From Flavobacteriales bacterium (GTDB lineage Bacteria > Bacteroidota > Bacteroidia > Flavobacteriales_D > Sanyastnellaceae), in NCBI GenBank assembly GCA_002862785.1, contig PKDZ01000037.1:1-64000 (forward strand): DNA of 64,000 nucleotides. The letters run 5' to 3'. Position numbers and translations under genes: made by a program. Position 1 is the first letter of the stretch. Each line of letters starts with the position of its first letter. Below the pieces are notes generated by a model, which did not search any database, was not told where the DNA came from, and saw only the letters and a list, made by a program, of their open reading frames with translations. This document shows positions 33,563-41,912 of the stretch, one piece after another.

Positions 33563-34036
33563 ATGGAGGGTGACAGATCGACTCGACGGTTCAAAATCAT
33601 GGGCGGACGGCGCAGTTTCGATGTGTGCGATTACGTCCGGGAAATGCAGGCCAGTGAGGCCCAATTCATCCTCTACGTCGGTTGTGACAGCCAAAATCAC
33701 CGCAACCACACCGTGTATGTCACCACCGTGGTTTTCCGCTTTCCGCGGTCAGGAGCCCATGTCATCTATCGGAAGGAGAAGGTGCCCAAGATTGCCGATT
33801 TGTGGACGAAGCTGTGGGGCGAGACGGAGCGTTCCGTGGCCCTCGCCAACCTCCTTCGGGAAGAGGCTGGGGTGGAGGTGGCCCAGATTGACCTCGACTT
33901 CAATACGGACCCGGCCCATCCAAGCAACAAGGTGCTCAGTGCTTCTGCAGGCTATATCCAATCCCTGGGCTTTCAGAGTGGAGCCAAACCGGGCTTGCTG
34001 ATGGCGGCGTGGGCCGCCGACGCCCTGTGCCAATGA
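33563..34036 (+). CDS. YkuK-like (DUF458) RNase H-fold protein
   Basis: A 157-residue cytoplasmic protein of the DUF458/YkuK group, predicted to have an RNase H-like fold. The key segment is FILYVGCDSQNHRNHTVYVTTVVFRF, with the conserved aspartate of GCDSQ, followed by VIYRKEKVPKI and a C-terminal strand-helix part with DLDFNTDP. Bacillus YkuK is a sporulation-linked protein of unclear activity, so no reaction can be given. ATG 33563 is chosen from the promoter box and family start; the track's first 33 residues cover the structured spacer. Its stop overlaps the next gene's start (ATGA), so the two are coupled. Confidence 0.75.
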   Translation: MEGDRSTRRFKIMGGRRSFDVCDYVREMQASEAQFILYVGCDSQNHRNHTVYVTTVVFRFPRSGAHVIYRKEKVPKIADLWTKLWGETERSVALANLLREEAGVEVAQIDLDFNTDPAHPSNKVLSASAGYIQSLGFQSGAKPGLLMAAWAADALCQ

Positions 34037-34527
34037 GCCCCACAACCCTTCGGTCTGAGCTGGCTGTGGCCGCCCCGGTGGAGGAGGTGTGGACCTTTTT
34101 TCAGACCGCGCATAACCTCGTGGAGATGACGCCTCCAGAGCAGCGCGTGCGCATCGATCGGGGAGGAGAAGTCCCCCTTCACCCGGGCTTGGAAGTGCGC
34201 ATTTCGGTCTCTCCAGTCCCCGGCATCCGAACCGGATGGCTCACCCGAATCGAGGAAGTTCACCCTCCGTCCGGCCCGGAGGGCATCGGCTGGTTCCGGG
34301 ACACCCAGCTCAGCGGTCCCTTTTCAGAATGGAACCACCGCCACGAATTCCGTCCGGTCGAGGGGGGCTGTCTCGTCGTGGACGAACTCGAGTATCGGTT
34401 GCCGATGGGGCGGCTGGGCGGTTGGGTGGCCGGGCGCTGGGTGCGGCGGAGCATCGAGTCGCTGTTCGCGTACCGATCGGAGAGGATGGCGGACTTGTTC
34501 GGCCGGCTGACGGAGGGAATACCCTAA
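34033..34527 (+). CDS. SRPBCC-family protein
   Basis: A 164-residue START/polyketide-cyclase-like protein starting at ATG 34033 inside the previous gene's stop. Signs of the fold are the first strand SELAVAAPVEEVWTFFQTAHNLVEMTPP, a WNHRHEFRPVEGGCLVVDELEYRLPMG block, and the long C-terminal helix SIESLFAYRSERMADLFG. This subgroup occurs alone or fused to sugar epimerase-like domains; here it stands alone. Ligand unknown. Its stop TAA is also the first three bases of the next gene's promoter box. Confidence 0.85.
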   Translation: MSPTTLRSELAVAAPVEEVWTFFQTAHNLVEMTPPEQRVRIDRGGEVPLHPGLEVRISVSPVPGIRTGWLTRIEEVHPPSGPEGIGWFRDTQLSGPFSEWNHRHEFRPVEGGCLVVDELEYRLPMGRLGGWVAGRWVRRSIESLFAYRSERMADLFGRLTEGIP

Positions 34528-34532
34528 ATTCG
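34525..34532 (+). promoter_or_regulatory. -7-like box TAAATTCG overlapping a stop codon
   Basis: TAAATTCG starts with the TAA stop of the SRPBCC gene and ends four bases before ATG 34537. One base differs from TAnnTTTG. Confidence 0.45.
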
Positions 34533-34536
34533 AGGC

Positions 34537-35235
34537 ATGCGGTTGACCACCACGCTCTTGGCCCTCACGCTCCTGTTGTGGACAGGAGCACCGCTTGTTG
34601 GCCATGCTCAGTTCGGCATCGAGCCCACAGACAGCCTGGTGGCGGAGTTCCCCACGGACAGCCTGACCCGCATTTTTCAGATTGATTTTCCGAATGAGAC
34701 CCCCGATTCGCTGGGCCTAACCTGGAGGTACATCGACGGGGGGTGGACCGACGGATGGGATGTGAACCTCTGTGATCTTGGCGAATGCTACACCGGGGTG
34801 CCGTCCGACGCCGACATGTTGCCCATGCCCGAGGGCGGAGCTGGATTCCTGAAGCTCATCGTCAATTCGCTGGACATCGAGGGGACGTGCTTCCTTCATT
34901 TCTGGGTGTGGCCGACCGACAATCCGGACGCCCTGGTCAATGTCTGGTTTGACCTGCGCAATGGAGGGGTGAATGCCGTGGCCGACACGCCGCGTCCCAT
35001 CATCGAGGTCCATCCGAATCCTTGTCGTTCCGGGCAGCAGATTGTCGTGTCTATGCCCCCGAATGGAAACTCCCACCCAACCATGCAACGGTTGACCCCG
35101 GATGGAAGGTTACTCAAATGCACACCGAAAAGGTCTGATGGCCGTTGGCTTCTGTCGACGGAGGGATGGCCCACCGGGATGTACCTCCTACGATGGACGG
35201 GAGGGGGTCGCTTCGAGCGACTGATGGTCCATTGA
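34537..35235 (+). CDS. Secreted protein with T9SS sorting domain
   Basis: A 232-residue exported protein. A signal peptide (TTLLALTLLLWTGAPLVGHA) is followed by a ~120-residue beta-rich domain with no recognised activity. The C-terminal ~80 residues have the type A sorting domain layout: VHPNPCRSGQQIVV, TPDGRLL and the final GMYLLRWTGGGRFERLMVH. It should be exported by the type IX system. The protease gene follows after 19 bases in the same direction, so the two are probably co-transcribed and may work at the same place on the cell surface. Confidence 0.85.
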   Translation: MRLTTTLLALTLLLWTGAPLVGHAQFGIEPTDSLVAEFPTDSLTRIFQIDFPNETPDSLGLTWRYIDGGWTDGWDVNLCDLGECYTGVPSDADMLPMPEGGAGFLKLIVNSLDIEGTCFLHFWVWPTDNPDALVNVWFDLRNGGVNAVADTPRPIIEVHPNPCRSGQQIVVSMPPNGNSHPTMQRLTPDGRLLKCTPKRSDGRWLLSTEGWPTGMYLLRWTGGGRFERLMVH

Positions 35236-35254
35236 CCTGCACCAAGAAGAAACC

Positions 35255-38200
35255 ATGCACACATTGCACTCCAAAGCGCTGTTTGCGCTGCTCCTGCTGA
35301 TCGGGACTGTGACCACCGGGTCCGCCCAGAATGCCACCTTGTTGTCCGATGACCACGACGGTATCGTCGTCCGGTTCGACTTCTCCGATCCAATCCTGCA
35401 CGAAGTGACCACCCCCGACGGGGTCGCCGTGATGCCCCGGGTCCTCGGGGACACCCCCATGCTTCGCGCTGGCGCTCCGGACCTGTCCAAGGTCGACGCC
35501 ACCTTGATGATCGGGGCGACCGTGGGCACGGCCCTTGAAATCGTCGAGACGGAATTTGTCGACCTCACTGAGGTGGACGTGGTGCCGAGCAAAGGCAACC
35601 TCTACCGCAACGTCGATCCGGCGTCCGTGCCCTTCACCGAAGGCGCAGTGTATGCCGAGGATGCGTTCTACCCGCAATCCGTGGCCGCACTGCAGACGCC
35701 CTTTGTCCAGCGCGGCGTGCGCGGCCAAAGCGTCTGGGCACATCCCTTCCAATACAACCCGGTGAGCCGGGTCTTGCGGGTGCACACCTCCATCACGGTC
35801 CGCATCGTGGAGACGGAGATGGCTCCGGTCAATCCCGCCGTGGCTCCGGTCCGTCTCTCCGCTGAATTTGCCGACCAGTTCGGACGCCGCTTCCTCAATG
35901 CGGCCAGCGTCAGCGAGCGCTACGACTACATCGAGGAGCACGGCAAGGTGGTCTTCGTGACGGACGCCATGTACGACGACGTGCTGGCCCCGCTCATCCA
36001 ATGGAAAATCGAGAAGGGACTGACGACCCAGGTCGTCTACGCGGCGGACTTCGGCAACGATTACGACGCCATCAAGGATTTCCTCGCCGACCAGTACTTC
36101 AACGAAGGGTTGACCCACGTCATCCTCGCCGGAGACGAGGACCAGGTGGCCGCCACGCTCGTGACCAACGGCGGCGGCTCCGGATACTGCGATCCCTGCT
36201 ACGGCTACGTGGAGGGGGACGACCACTACCCGGAGTTCTTCGTCGGCCGCCTGCTCGTGCACGATGTGGACGAGATGGAGACGCTGGTGGAGCGGACGCT
36301 GGAATACGAGAAGAATCCGTTCCTCGGGGAGGAGTGGTTCAACATCGGTGTCGGCATCGGATCCAATGAGGGCGCTGGCATCGGCGACAACGGAGAAAGC
36401 GATTGGCAGCACCTCAACGCCATCAAGGACAAGCTCATCGACTACGACTTCCAGGAGGTCTGGGAACTGTACGATGGCAGCCAGGCCGGCAACAGCCCGA
36501 CCGGCGGGGAGACGGCCGACGAAGCGGGCAACCCCAACGCCAACGACATGATCGAGCTGGTGAACAAGGGGCTGTCCTTCATCAACTACACCGGCCACGG
36601 ATACCACGGAGGCATCGCCTCGAGTGGATTCGACATCAACGCCATCGGCCAGACCACCAACAACGGCATGTACGGCTTCTTCGTGCCGGTGGCCTGCTGC
36701 GTCGGCGACTTCGACGAAGGCGAGGGGTCCGGAGACTGCTTCGGTGAGGTGTGGATCAAGCACACCTCCAATGGAGAGCCGGCCGGCGGCATCGGCGGCG
36801 CGTTCTCCAGCGTGCTCCAAAGCTGGGCACCGCCGATGCGCGGTCAGGACGAGATGACGGACCTCGTGGTCGAGGACGGCGAAGTGGAGATCCGCCACAC
36901 CTTTGGCTCCATCGTGGCCCATGGCTGCTCCGGCATGATCGACAGCTACGGAGGTGGCGGCGAGGAGATGATGGACACCTGGTGCATCTTCGGCGACCCG
37001 TCCGTCGTGCTCCGCACGGCCTTCCCGGACCAGTTGGCCCTGTCCCACCAGGAGGTCTACTTCCTCGGCACCCCGACCATCGAGGTGAGCTGCCCGACCG
37101 AGGGCGCGCTCGTGGCCATCACCCAGGGCGACCAGATCCTCGGCACCGCCTTTGTGGAGAACGGCGTGGCCACCATCACCCTGGACGAGCCGCTGGGCGT
37201 TCCCGGGGACTACCTCATCACGGGCACCGCCTACAACACGATTCCCTACCAGTCGACGGTCCAGGCCGTTCCGGCCGATGGACCGTACGTCCTGAGCAGC
37301 GGCAATGCGGCCTTCGATCCGACTGGAGACAACGACGGCATGGTCGACCAGGGCGAGAGCATCGACCTCGAGCTCGACCTGTCCAACGTGGGCATCGAAA
37401 CTGCCACCGACGTCATGGTGACCATCACCACGGCCGACGAGTGGGTGACCATCACCAATGGGGCGGTCTCCGCCGGCGACATCGCCGCAGACGGTTCCCT
37501 GACGCTGTCCGGCTTCGCGTTTGACGTCACACCCGGCGTGGCCGACCAACACGTGGCCCTGTTCGACGTGCTCATCACCGACGCTGACGGCAACGAGTGG
37601 ACGACGTCCTTCCCCGTGACCCTCAATGCGCCCCATTTCAGCATCGTCGATCTCGTCGTCGAGGACAGCGGCAACGGCATCCTCGAGAGCGGGGAGGAGG
37701 CCAACCTCGTCTTCACCATCGTCAACGACGGCCACGATGGGGCACCGGGTGCGGTGGGCATCCTCGCCTTCGAGCACCCGGATGTGACCATGGGCTTCAA
37801 CGGAAACTACGAGATGGACATCATCGAGCCCGGCGGGTCCTTCACGATGTCCTACCCGGTCACCGTGGCCGAGGACGCCGGCCTCGGCGGACTGCTTCCC
37901 ATCACCTTCGCGGTCAACACGTCGGGTCCGGACAACGCGGAATTGTACCTGACCACGGCGGACTTCTTCGAGCCGATCAACCTCATCATGGAGACGTGGG
38001 AGACCGGAGACGACCAGAGTTTCCCGTGGGCCTACGACGGCAACGAGGACTGGTTCGTGTCGACCAACAATCCGTACCAGGGCGACTTCTGCATGGAGAG
38101 CGGCGACATCGGCGACAACCAAAGCACCGACCTCACCATCGCGTTGGAGTTCTTGGGCGACGGCGACCTGACGTTTGCGCGCCGCGTGTCCACCGAAGAC

Positions 38201-39784
38201 GGCTGGGATTTCCTCCGTCTGGAGATCGATGGGGCCATGGTGGCCGAATGGTCGGGCGAGCTCGATTGGGCCGAGGAGTCCTTCCCGCTGACGGCGGGAT
38301 TCCACACCATCACCTGGTCCTACGAAAAGGACAACATCATCTCCGGAGGCGCCGACGCCTGCTGGGTCGACGACATCGTCCTCCCGCCGTTCTGCTTCAT
38401 CGACGCCGAGATCACCCAGAGCGGAGCCCCTGGCATCCTGTGCCCGGGCGAGAGCGTGACGCTGACCACCAACAGCGGGTTTGAGACCGCGTGGAGCAAT
38501 GGCGCCACCGAGACCAGCATCGAGGTGTCCGAGGCGGGCACGTACAGCGTGACCCTCACCGACGACGCCGGATGCAGCTTCACGTCTGACCCGGTCACCA
38601 TCGAGGTGCTCGAGCCCACCGCGCCGACCGTGGAGGTCGACGGCCAACTCGGATTCTGTGAAGGCAGCACGGTCACCCTCACCGGCCCCGAAGACGGGGT
38701 GTGCGTCTGGAACGTGGGCGTCGAAGGCCCCTCCATCGAGGTGGGCACCAGCGGCACCTTCCAGTTGACCTTCACCGACGCCTGCGGGGCAGAGAACGTG
38801 AGCGACGAGATCGTGGTCGACGTGTACCCGATTCCGGAAGCGCCGACCACGGAGGACATCACCATCGAGAACCCGGCCGAAGTCGACCTCAACGCCACCG
38901 GCGACAACCTGCTGTGGTACGAGAACGAAGACGACCTGATGCCGTTTGGCGCAGGACCGGATGTACCCGTCTACGTGGGGGCGACCACCACCTTCTGGGT
39001 GGAGAGCGAGTCCACCAACCCCGGCACCACCGGCACGGGCGCCAAGGCGGACCGCGACGAGGAGAACGGCCAGCACCACACCAGCTCCGGCTTCTGGCTC
39101 GTCTTCGACGCCTACCAGGGCCTGACCATCGAATCGGTGAAGGTCTTCGCCAACGGCGAGGGCAACCGCACCATCGCCTTGGTCAATGACGCCGGCACCG
39201 AGCTCGAGAGCGTCACGGTCAACATGGCCGACGGCGAAAGCGTGATCGACCTGGGCTTCTATGTCCCGGCTGGCGAGGGCTACGGCCTCCGCTCCACCGA
39301 CGACAACCCGCAGCTCTGGCGCGACGGCATCGGGTCCAACCCCGAGTACCCCTTCGCCCTCGGCGACTTCGGCGCCATCACCGGCACGAGCGTCAACGGC
39401 GCCAACAGCCTCAACTACTACTACTTCTTCTACGACTGGACGGTCAGCGTGGACGCGGTGGGCTGCGCCTCCGAGCGCGTGCCCCTGACGGTCACGGTCA
39501 CCAACCCGGTCGGCGTCGGCACCATCGACGGCCTCGCCGCCGTGGAGGCCTTCCCGAACCCGACGTCCGGCGCCCTGACGCTCGACCTCGACCTCGGCGC
39601 GACGACCCTCGACCTCGACGTCGCCCTCTTGGACGCTAGCGGCCGTACGGTCCTCTCCACCAACTGGAGCGGCCAGACGACCGGCCAACGCACCCTCGAC
39701 CTCACCGCCCTGGCGCCCGGCCTCTACACCGTCCGCCTCACGGACGGCCAGGGCCAATGGCGCCTCCCCGTCGTCCGCCACTAA
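35255..39784 (+). CDS. Gingipain-like C25 cysteine peptidase, T9SS-secreted
   Basis: A 1509-residue secreted protease. Order: signal peptide (1-24), a propeptide-like region (~25-215), the C25 catalytic domain (~225-585), an Ig-like domain, two CARDB-like repeats, a jelly-roll region (~905-1045), PKD/Ig-like modules and a T9SS type A domain (VEAFPNPTSGALTLDL to GLYTVRLTDGQGQWRLPVVRH). The catalytic dyad is His448 in NYTGHGYHGG and Cys481 in PVACCVGDF, 33 residues apart, the spacing I recall for RgpB His211/Cys244. Specificity (Arg or Lys) cannot be read. Codon use is extremely biased to C-ending codons, suggesting high expression. It ends at a strong terminator. Confidence 0.92.
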   Translation: MHTLHSKALFALLLLIGTVTTGSAQNATLLSDDHDGIVVRFDFSDPILHEVTTPDGVAVMPRVLGDTPMLRAGAPDLSKVDATLMIGATVGTALEIVETEFVDLTEVDVVPSKGNLYRNVDPASVPFTEGAVYAEDAFYPQSVAALQTPFVQRGVRGQSVWAHPFQYNPVSRVLRVHTSITVRIVETEMAPVNPAVAPVRLSAEFADQFGRRFLNAASVSERYDYIEEHGKVVFVTDAMYDDVLAPLIQWKIEKGLTTQVVYAADFGNDYDAIKDFLADQYFNEGLTHVILAGDEDQVAATLVTNGGGSGYCDPCYGYVEGDDHYPEFFVGRLLVHDVDEMETLVERTLEYEKNPFLGEEWFNIGVGIGSNEGAGIGDNGESDWQHLNAIKDKLIDYDFQEVWELYDGSQAGNSPTGGETADEAGNPNANDMIELVNKGLSFINYTGHGYHGGIASSGFDINAIGQTTNNGMYGFFVPVACCVGDFDEGEGSGDCFGEVWIKHTSNGEPAGGIGGAFSSVLQSWAPPMRGQDEMTDLVVEDGEVEIRHTFGSIVAHGCSGMIDSYGGGGEEMMDTWCIFGDPSVVLRTAFPDQLALSHQEVYFLGTPTIEVSCPTEGALVAITQGDQILGTAFVENGVATITLDEPLGVPGDYLITGTAYNTIPYQSTVQAVPADGPYVLSSGNAAFDPTGDNDGMVDQGESIDLELDLSNVGIETATDVMVTITTADEWVTITNGAVSAGDIAADGSLTLSGFAFDVTPGVADQHVALFDVLITDADGNEWTTSFPVTLNAPHFSIVDLVVEDSGNGILESGEEANLVFTIVNDGHDGAPGAVGILAFEHPDVTMGFNGNYEMDIIEPGGSFTMSYPVTVAEDAGLGGLLPITFAVNTSGPDNAELYLTTADFFEPINLIMETWETGDDQSFPWAYDGNEDWFVSTNNPYQGDFCMESGDIGDNQSTDLTIALEFLGDGDLTFARRVSTEDGWDFLRLEIDGAMVAEWSGELDWAEESFPLTAGFHTITWSYEKDNIISGGADACWVDDIVLPPFCFIDAEITQSGAPGILCPGESVTLTTNSGFETAWSNGATETSIEVSEAGTYSVTLTDDAGCSFTSDPVTIEVLEPTAPTVEVDGQLGFCEGSTVTLTGPEDGVCVWNVGVEGPSIEVGTSGTFQLTFTDACGAENVSDEIVVDVYPIPEAPTTEDITIENPAEVDLNATGDNLLWYENEDDLMPFGAGPDVPVYVGATTTFWVESESTNPGTTGTGAKADRDEENGQHHTSSGFWLVFDAYQGLTIESVKVFANGEGNRTIALVNDAGTELESVTVNMADGESVIDLGFYVPAGEGYGLRSTDDNPQLWRDGIGSNPEYPFALGDFGAITGTSVNGANSLNYYYFFYDWTVSVDAVGCASERVPLTVTVTNPVGVGTIDGLAAVEAFPNPTSGALTLDLDLGATTLDLDVALLDASGRTVLSTNWSGQTTGQRTLDLTALAPGLYTVRLTDGQGQWRLPVVRH

Positions 39785-39819
39785 GGCAGCCGACGATAGA
39801 ACGACAACACCACCAACAG

Positions 39820-39848
39820 AAAAGCCGGGCCCACGCCCGGCTTTTTTT
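39820..39848. terminator. Strong bidirectional intrinsic terminator
   Basis: Stem AGCCGGGC / GCCCGGCT with loop CCAC, flanked by AAAA on the left and seven T on the right. It ends the gingipain-like transcript and, read on the minus strand, can also end the lemA operon transcript. Confidence 0.88.
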
Positions 39849-39892
39849 GTTGGTCCCAGACGGTGATTCGTCGGGATCCTTTTAAAACGGGA

Positions 39893-40648
39893 TCACTTGA
39901 TGCCGCGCTGTTTTTTGATGGCCTCGTAGGCGGCGGTGATGCGGTCGAAGCGCTCGCGGGCCTGCTTCTGGTAGTCCTCGCCCATGTCGCGCACCTTGTC
40001 GGGGTGGAACTTGACCGCCATGCGGCGGAAGGCCTTTTTGACCTCGCTGTCGGTGGCCGTTTCCGGGATTTCGAGGACGGCGTAGTGGGAGGCGACGTCG
40101 GTGTAGAAGCTGGCTTCGATGCTCTTGACGTCCTTGGCGCTGATGCCGAGCCAGGTGGCCATCTGGCGGATGACCTCGACCTCGCGGGGGTCTACGTCGC
40201 CATCGGCCTGGGCGATGCCGTAGAGGTATTGGAGGAGGAGCAAGCGCTTGCTGTGCTCCATCATGGCGCTGATCTGGCGGCAGACGGCGCGGGTGTCCAC
40301 GTCTTGCTTCAGGACCTCGCGGAGGGTGAGGATGTAGCGCTCGCTTTGGGCGGCGCCGAAGTTGCTGACGAAGAAGCGCTTGACGTAGTCGAGCTCGGAC
40401 TTCAGGATGCGGTCGTCGGCCTTCATGACCGCCGCGCTCAGGACGATCATCGAGGCGGCGAAGTCGCCCGCTCCGGTCTGTCGCTGTCGCGGTCCGCCAC
40501 CGGGCATGCTCCGCTGTTGGGGGCCGCCCTCCATGGAGAGGCTCTTGTCGGCCACCATGGATCCGAAGGCATAGCCCATGATGGCGCCGATGGGGCCGCC
40601 CAGTGCCCAGCCGAGGGCGCCGCCGATGTATTTCGCGTATCTGCTCAT
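39893..40648 (-). CDS. TerB and J-domain protein (DjlA-like co-chaperone)
   Basis: A 251-residue protein. Residues ~6-30 form a glycine-zipper membrane segment (YIGGALGWALGGPIGAIMGYAF). A TerB-like helical domain covers ~60-180 (VLSAAVMKADDRI, GIAQADGDVDPREVEVI). A J domain fills ~187-250 with the HPD motif at 215-217 (KFHPDK), which stimulates DnaK. The layout is that of DjlA, a membrane-anchored J protein. The start ATG 40648 lies 17 bases after the TPM gene's stop, in an operon lemA / TPM / TPM / TerB-J. An envelope quality-control role is likely; no client can be named. Confidence 0.9.
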   Translation of the reverse strand: MSRYAKYIGGALGWALGGPIGAIMGYAFGSMVADKSLSMEGGPQQRSMPGGGPRQRQTGAGDFAASMIVLSAAVMKADDRILKSELDYVKRFFVSNFGAAQSERYILTLREVLKQDVDTRAVCRQISAMMEHSKRLLLLQYLYGIAQADGDVDPREVEVIRQMATWLGISAKDVKSIEASFYTDVASHYAVLEIPETATDSEVKKAFRRMAVKFHPDKVRDMGEDYQKQARERFDRITAAYEAIKKQRGIK

Positions 40649-40665
40649 TGGGTCTCGTGTGAGGG

Positions 40666-41478
40666 TTACCAGCTGCCGCCAGCGCCGCCGCCGCCGAAGC
40701 CGCCACCCCCGAATCCACCGCTGCCACTGAATCCGCCGCTTCCGCTGCTGAAGTTGCTGAAGGAGCCGCGGTTGCGCTTGGCCGATTGGTTGGCCAGCAG
40801 CATCAAGGCGACCAGAGAACCAAGGTCGTTGTTCTTGCCATAGCGGCGGAGGATGCCGAACGCGGCGATGAGGGGCACCAGGAAAACGAAAAAGAAGAAG
40901 AACAGGGCCACGAACAAGGCCCCGGCCCCCAGCGGTGCGCCCGGCTCATATTCTTGGATTTCTCCACTGGCCAACGGGCCCAAGACTGCGACGGCATTGC
41001 CGATGCCCCAGGCGTAGGACTCAGTCCCACCCAGCTTGAATTCCGGGATCATCTCGATGTCGATGATCCGGTTCGCGGTCACGTCCGGGATGGCGCCTTC
41101 CAGCCCGTATCCCACGGCGATGAAGACCTGTCCTTTGCGATTGCCCGTCTTCGGCGAGACCGAGATGACGATGCCGTTGTCGAATTCGGCATCGCCGACG
41201 CCCCATTTGCGCCCGACGCCGGTCGCGAAATCGAAGGGGGATTCCCCGCAGAAGTCAGGGTGGGTGACGACCACGATGCTGTTGGGCGTGGTGTCGTTGA
41301 GTGCCCGGATGGTCGCATTGATGTCGGCCTCATCGTCGGGGCCTAGGATGTCCGCGAAGTCATACACGAAGGTGCCCGGCGTGCCGGAAGGAGGGAGGCA
41401 ATCCAATTCGGCTTGGGCCAGCACCGGGCCACCCCAGAGGAGGGTGACCGCCAGAAGGAGGGAGAAGGCGCGCCTCAT
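40666..41478 (-). CDS. TPM-domain membrane protein (YgcG-like)
   Basis: A 270-residue protein with a signal peptide (AFSLLLAVTLLWGGPVLA), a periplasmic TPM domain (~30-165; VYDFADILGPDDEADIN, NSIVVVTHP, GNRKGQVFIAVGYGLEGAIPD, RIIDIEMIPEF), one membrane segment (ALFVALFFFFFVFLVPLIAAFG), and a Gly/Ser-rich C-terminal tail (repeated GFGGGGFGG). This is the YgcG/TPM_phosphatase layout. It overlaps the other TPM gene by four bases (ATGA). TPM proteins of this type commonly travel with LemA, as here. The activity is not established; phosphatase activity was proposed for plant homologues. Confidence 0.88.
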   Translation of the reverse strand: MRRAFSLLLAVTLLWGGPVLAQAELDCLPPSGTPGTFVYDFADILGPDDEADINATIRALNDTTPNSIVVVTHPDFCGESPFDFATGVGRKWGVGDAEFDNGIVISVSPKTGNRKGQVFIAVGYGLEGAIPDVTANRIIDIEMIPEFKLGGTESYAWGIGNAVAVLGPLASGEIQEYEPGAPLGAGALFVALFFFFFVFLVPLIAAFGILRRYGKNNDLGSLVALMLLANQSAKRNRGSFSNFSSGSGGFSGSGGFGGGGFGGGGAGGSW

Positions 41479-41912
41479 GACCCGAAGCTGATGTCGTCCG
41501 ACAGTTCGTTGACGTCGTCTGCCGCGACCGGGAAATGCGCGGCCAATTGGTCACCAGCCAGGCGGATGCCCGCGGCGAGCCCGTCGACGGCATTCCCGGC
41601 AGCGAGGCCCTGGATCACCGTGTCCCGGACGCCGTCCCAAAAGTCATCGGGCACCACCGCGTTGATGCCGCCATCGCCGAGAATGGCGAATTGGCGGTCC
41701 TCCGTGGCGAGGTAAAACAGGACCCCATTGCGGAGCTCAGTCTTGTGCATCCCGAGGACCTCAAAGACGCCGGCAGCGCGGTCGAGCACGTCGGCCTTGC
41801 ACCGGGATTCCACATGAAGCCGGATCTCGCCGCTGGTGGTGTTTTCGGCATCCGCGATGGCGGCGCGGATGGCGTGCCGGTCAGAATCGCTGAAGAAGTT
41901 CCGCGCCGACAT
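41475..41912 (-). CDS. TPM-domain protein, soluble
   Basis: A 145-residue TPM-domain protein from ATG 41912, which overlaps the lemA stop by one base (TGATG). Unlike its neighbour it has no signal peptide or membrane segment. Motifs: TTSGEIRLHVESRC, MHKTELRNGVLFYLATEDRQFAILGDGGIN and DTVIQGLAAGNAVDGLAAGI. The track's 335-residue ORF runs through lemA in another frame and is rejected. A cytoplasmic TPM protein between lemA and a membrane TPM protein is the usual three-gene order in Bacteroidota, to my recall. It is probably a partner or regulator of the two membrane proteins. Confidence 0.85.
   Translation of the reverse strand: MSARNFFSDSDRHAIRAAIADAENTTSGEIRLHVESRCKADVLDRAAGVFEVLGMHKTELRNGVLFYLATEDRQFAILGDGGINAVVPDDFWDGVRDTVIQGLAAGNAVDGLAAGIRLAGDQLAAHFPVAADDVNELSDDISFGS

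Noticed and set aside
35114-39781. 1555-codon minus-strand ORF, the longest ORF in the track
   Set aside because: It is antisense to the gingipain-like gene, which has a signal peptide, catalytic motifs and a T9SS domain. The antisense product has no domain character and follows from codon bias.
39893-40648. TerB domain as a sign of tellurite resistance
   Set aside because: TerB occurs in many non-tellurite proteins; with a J domain and glycine-zipper anchor this is DjlA-like, and no other ter genes are present.
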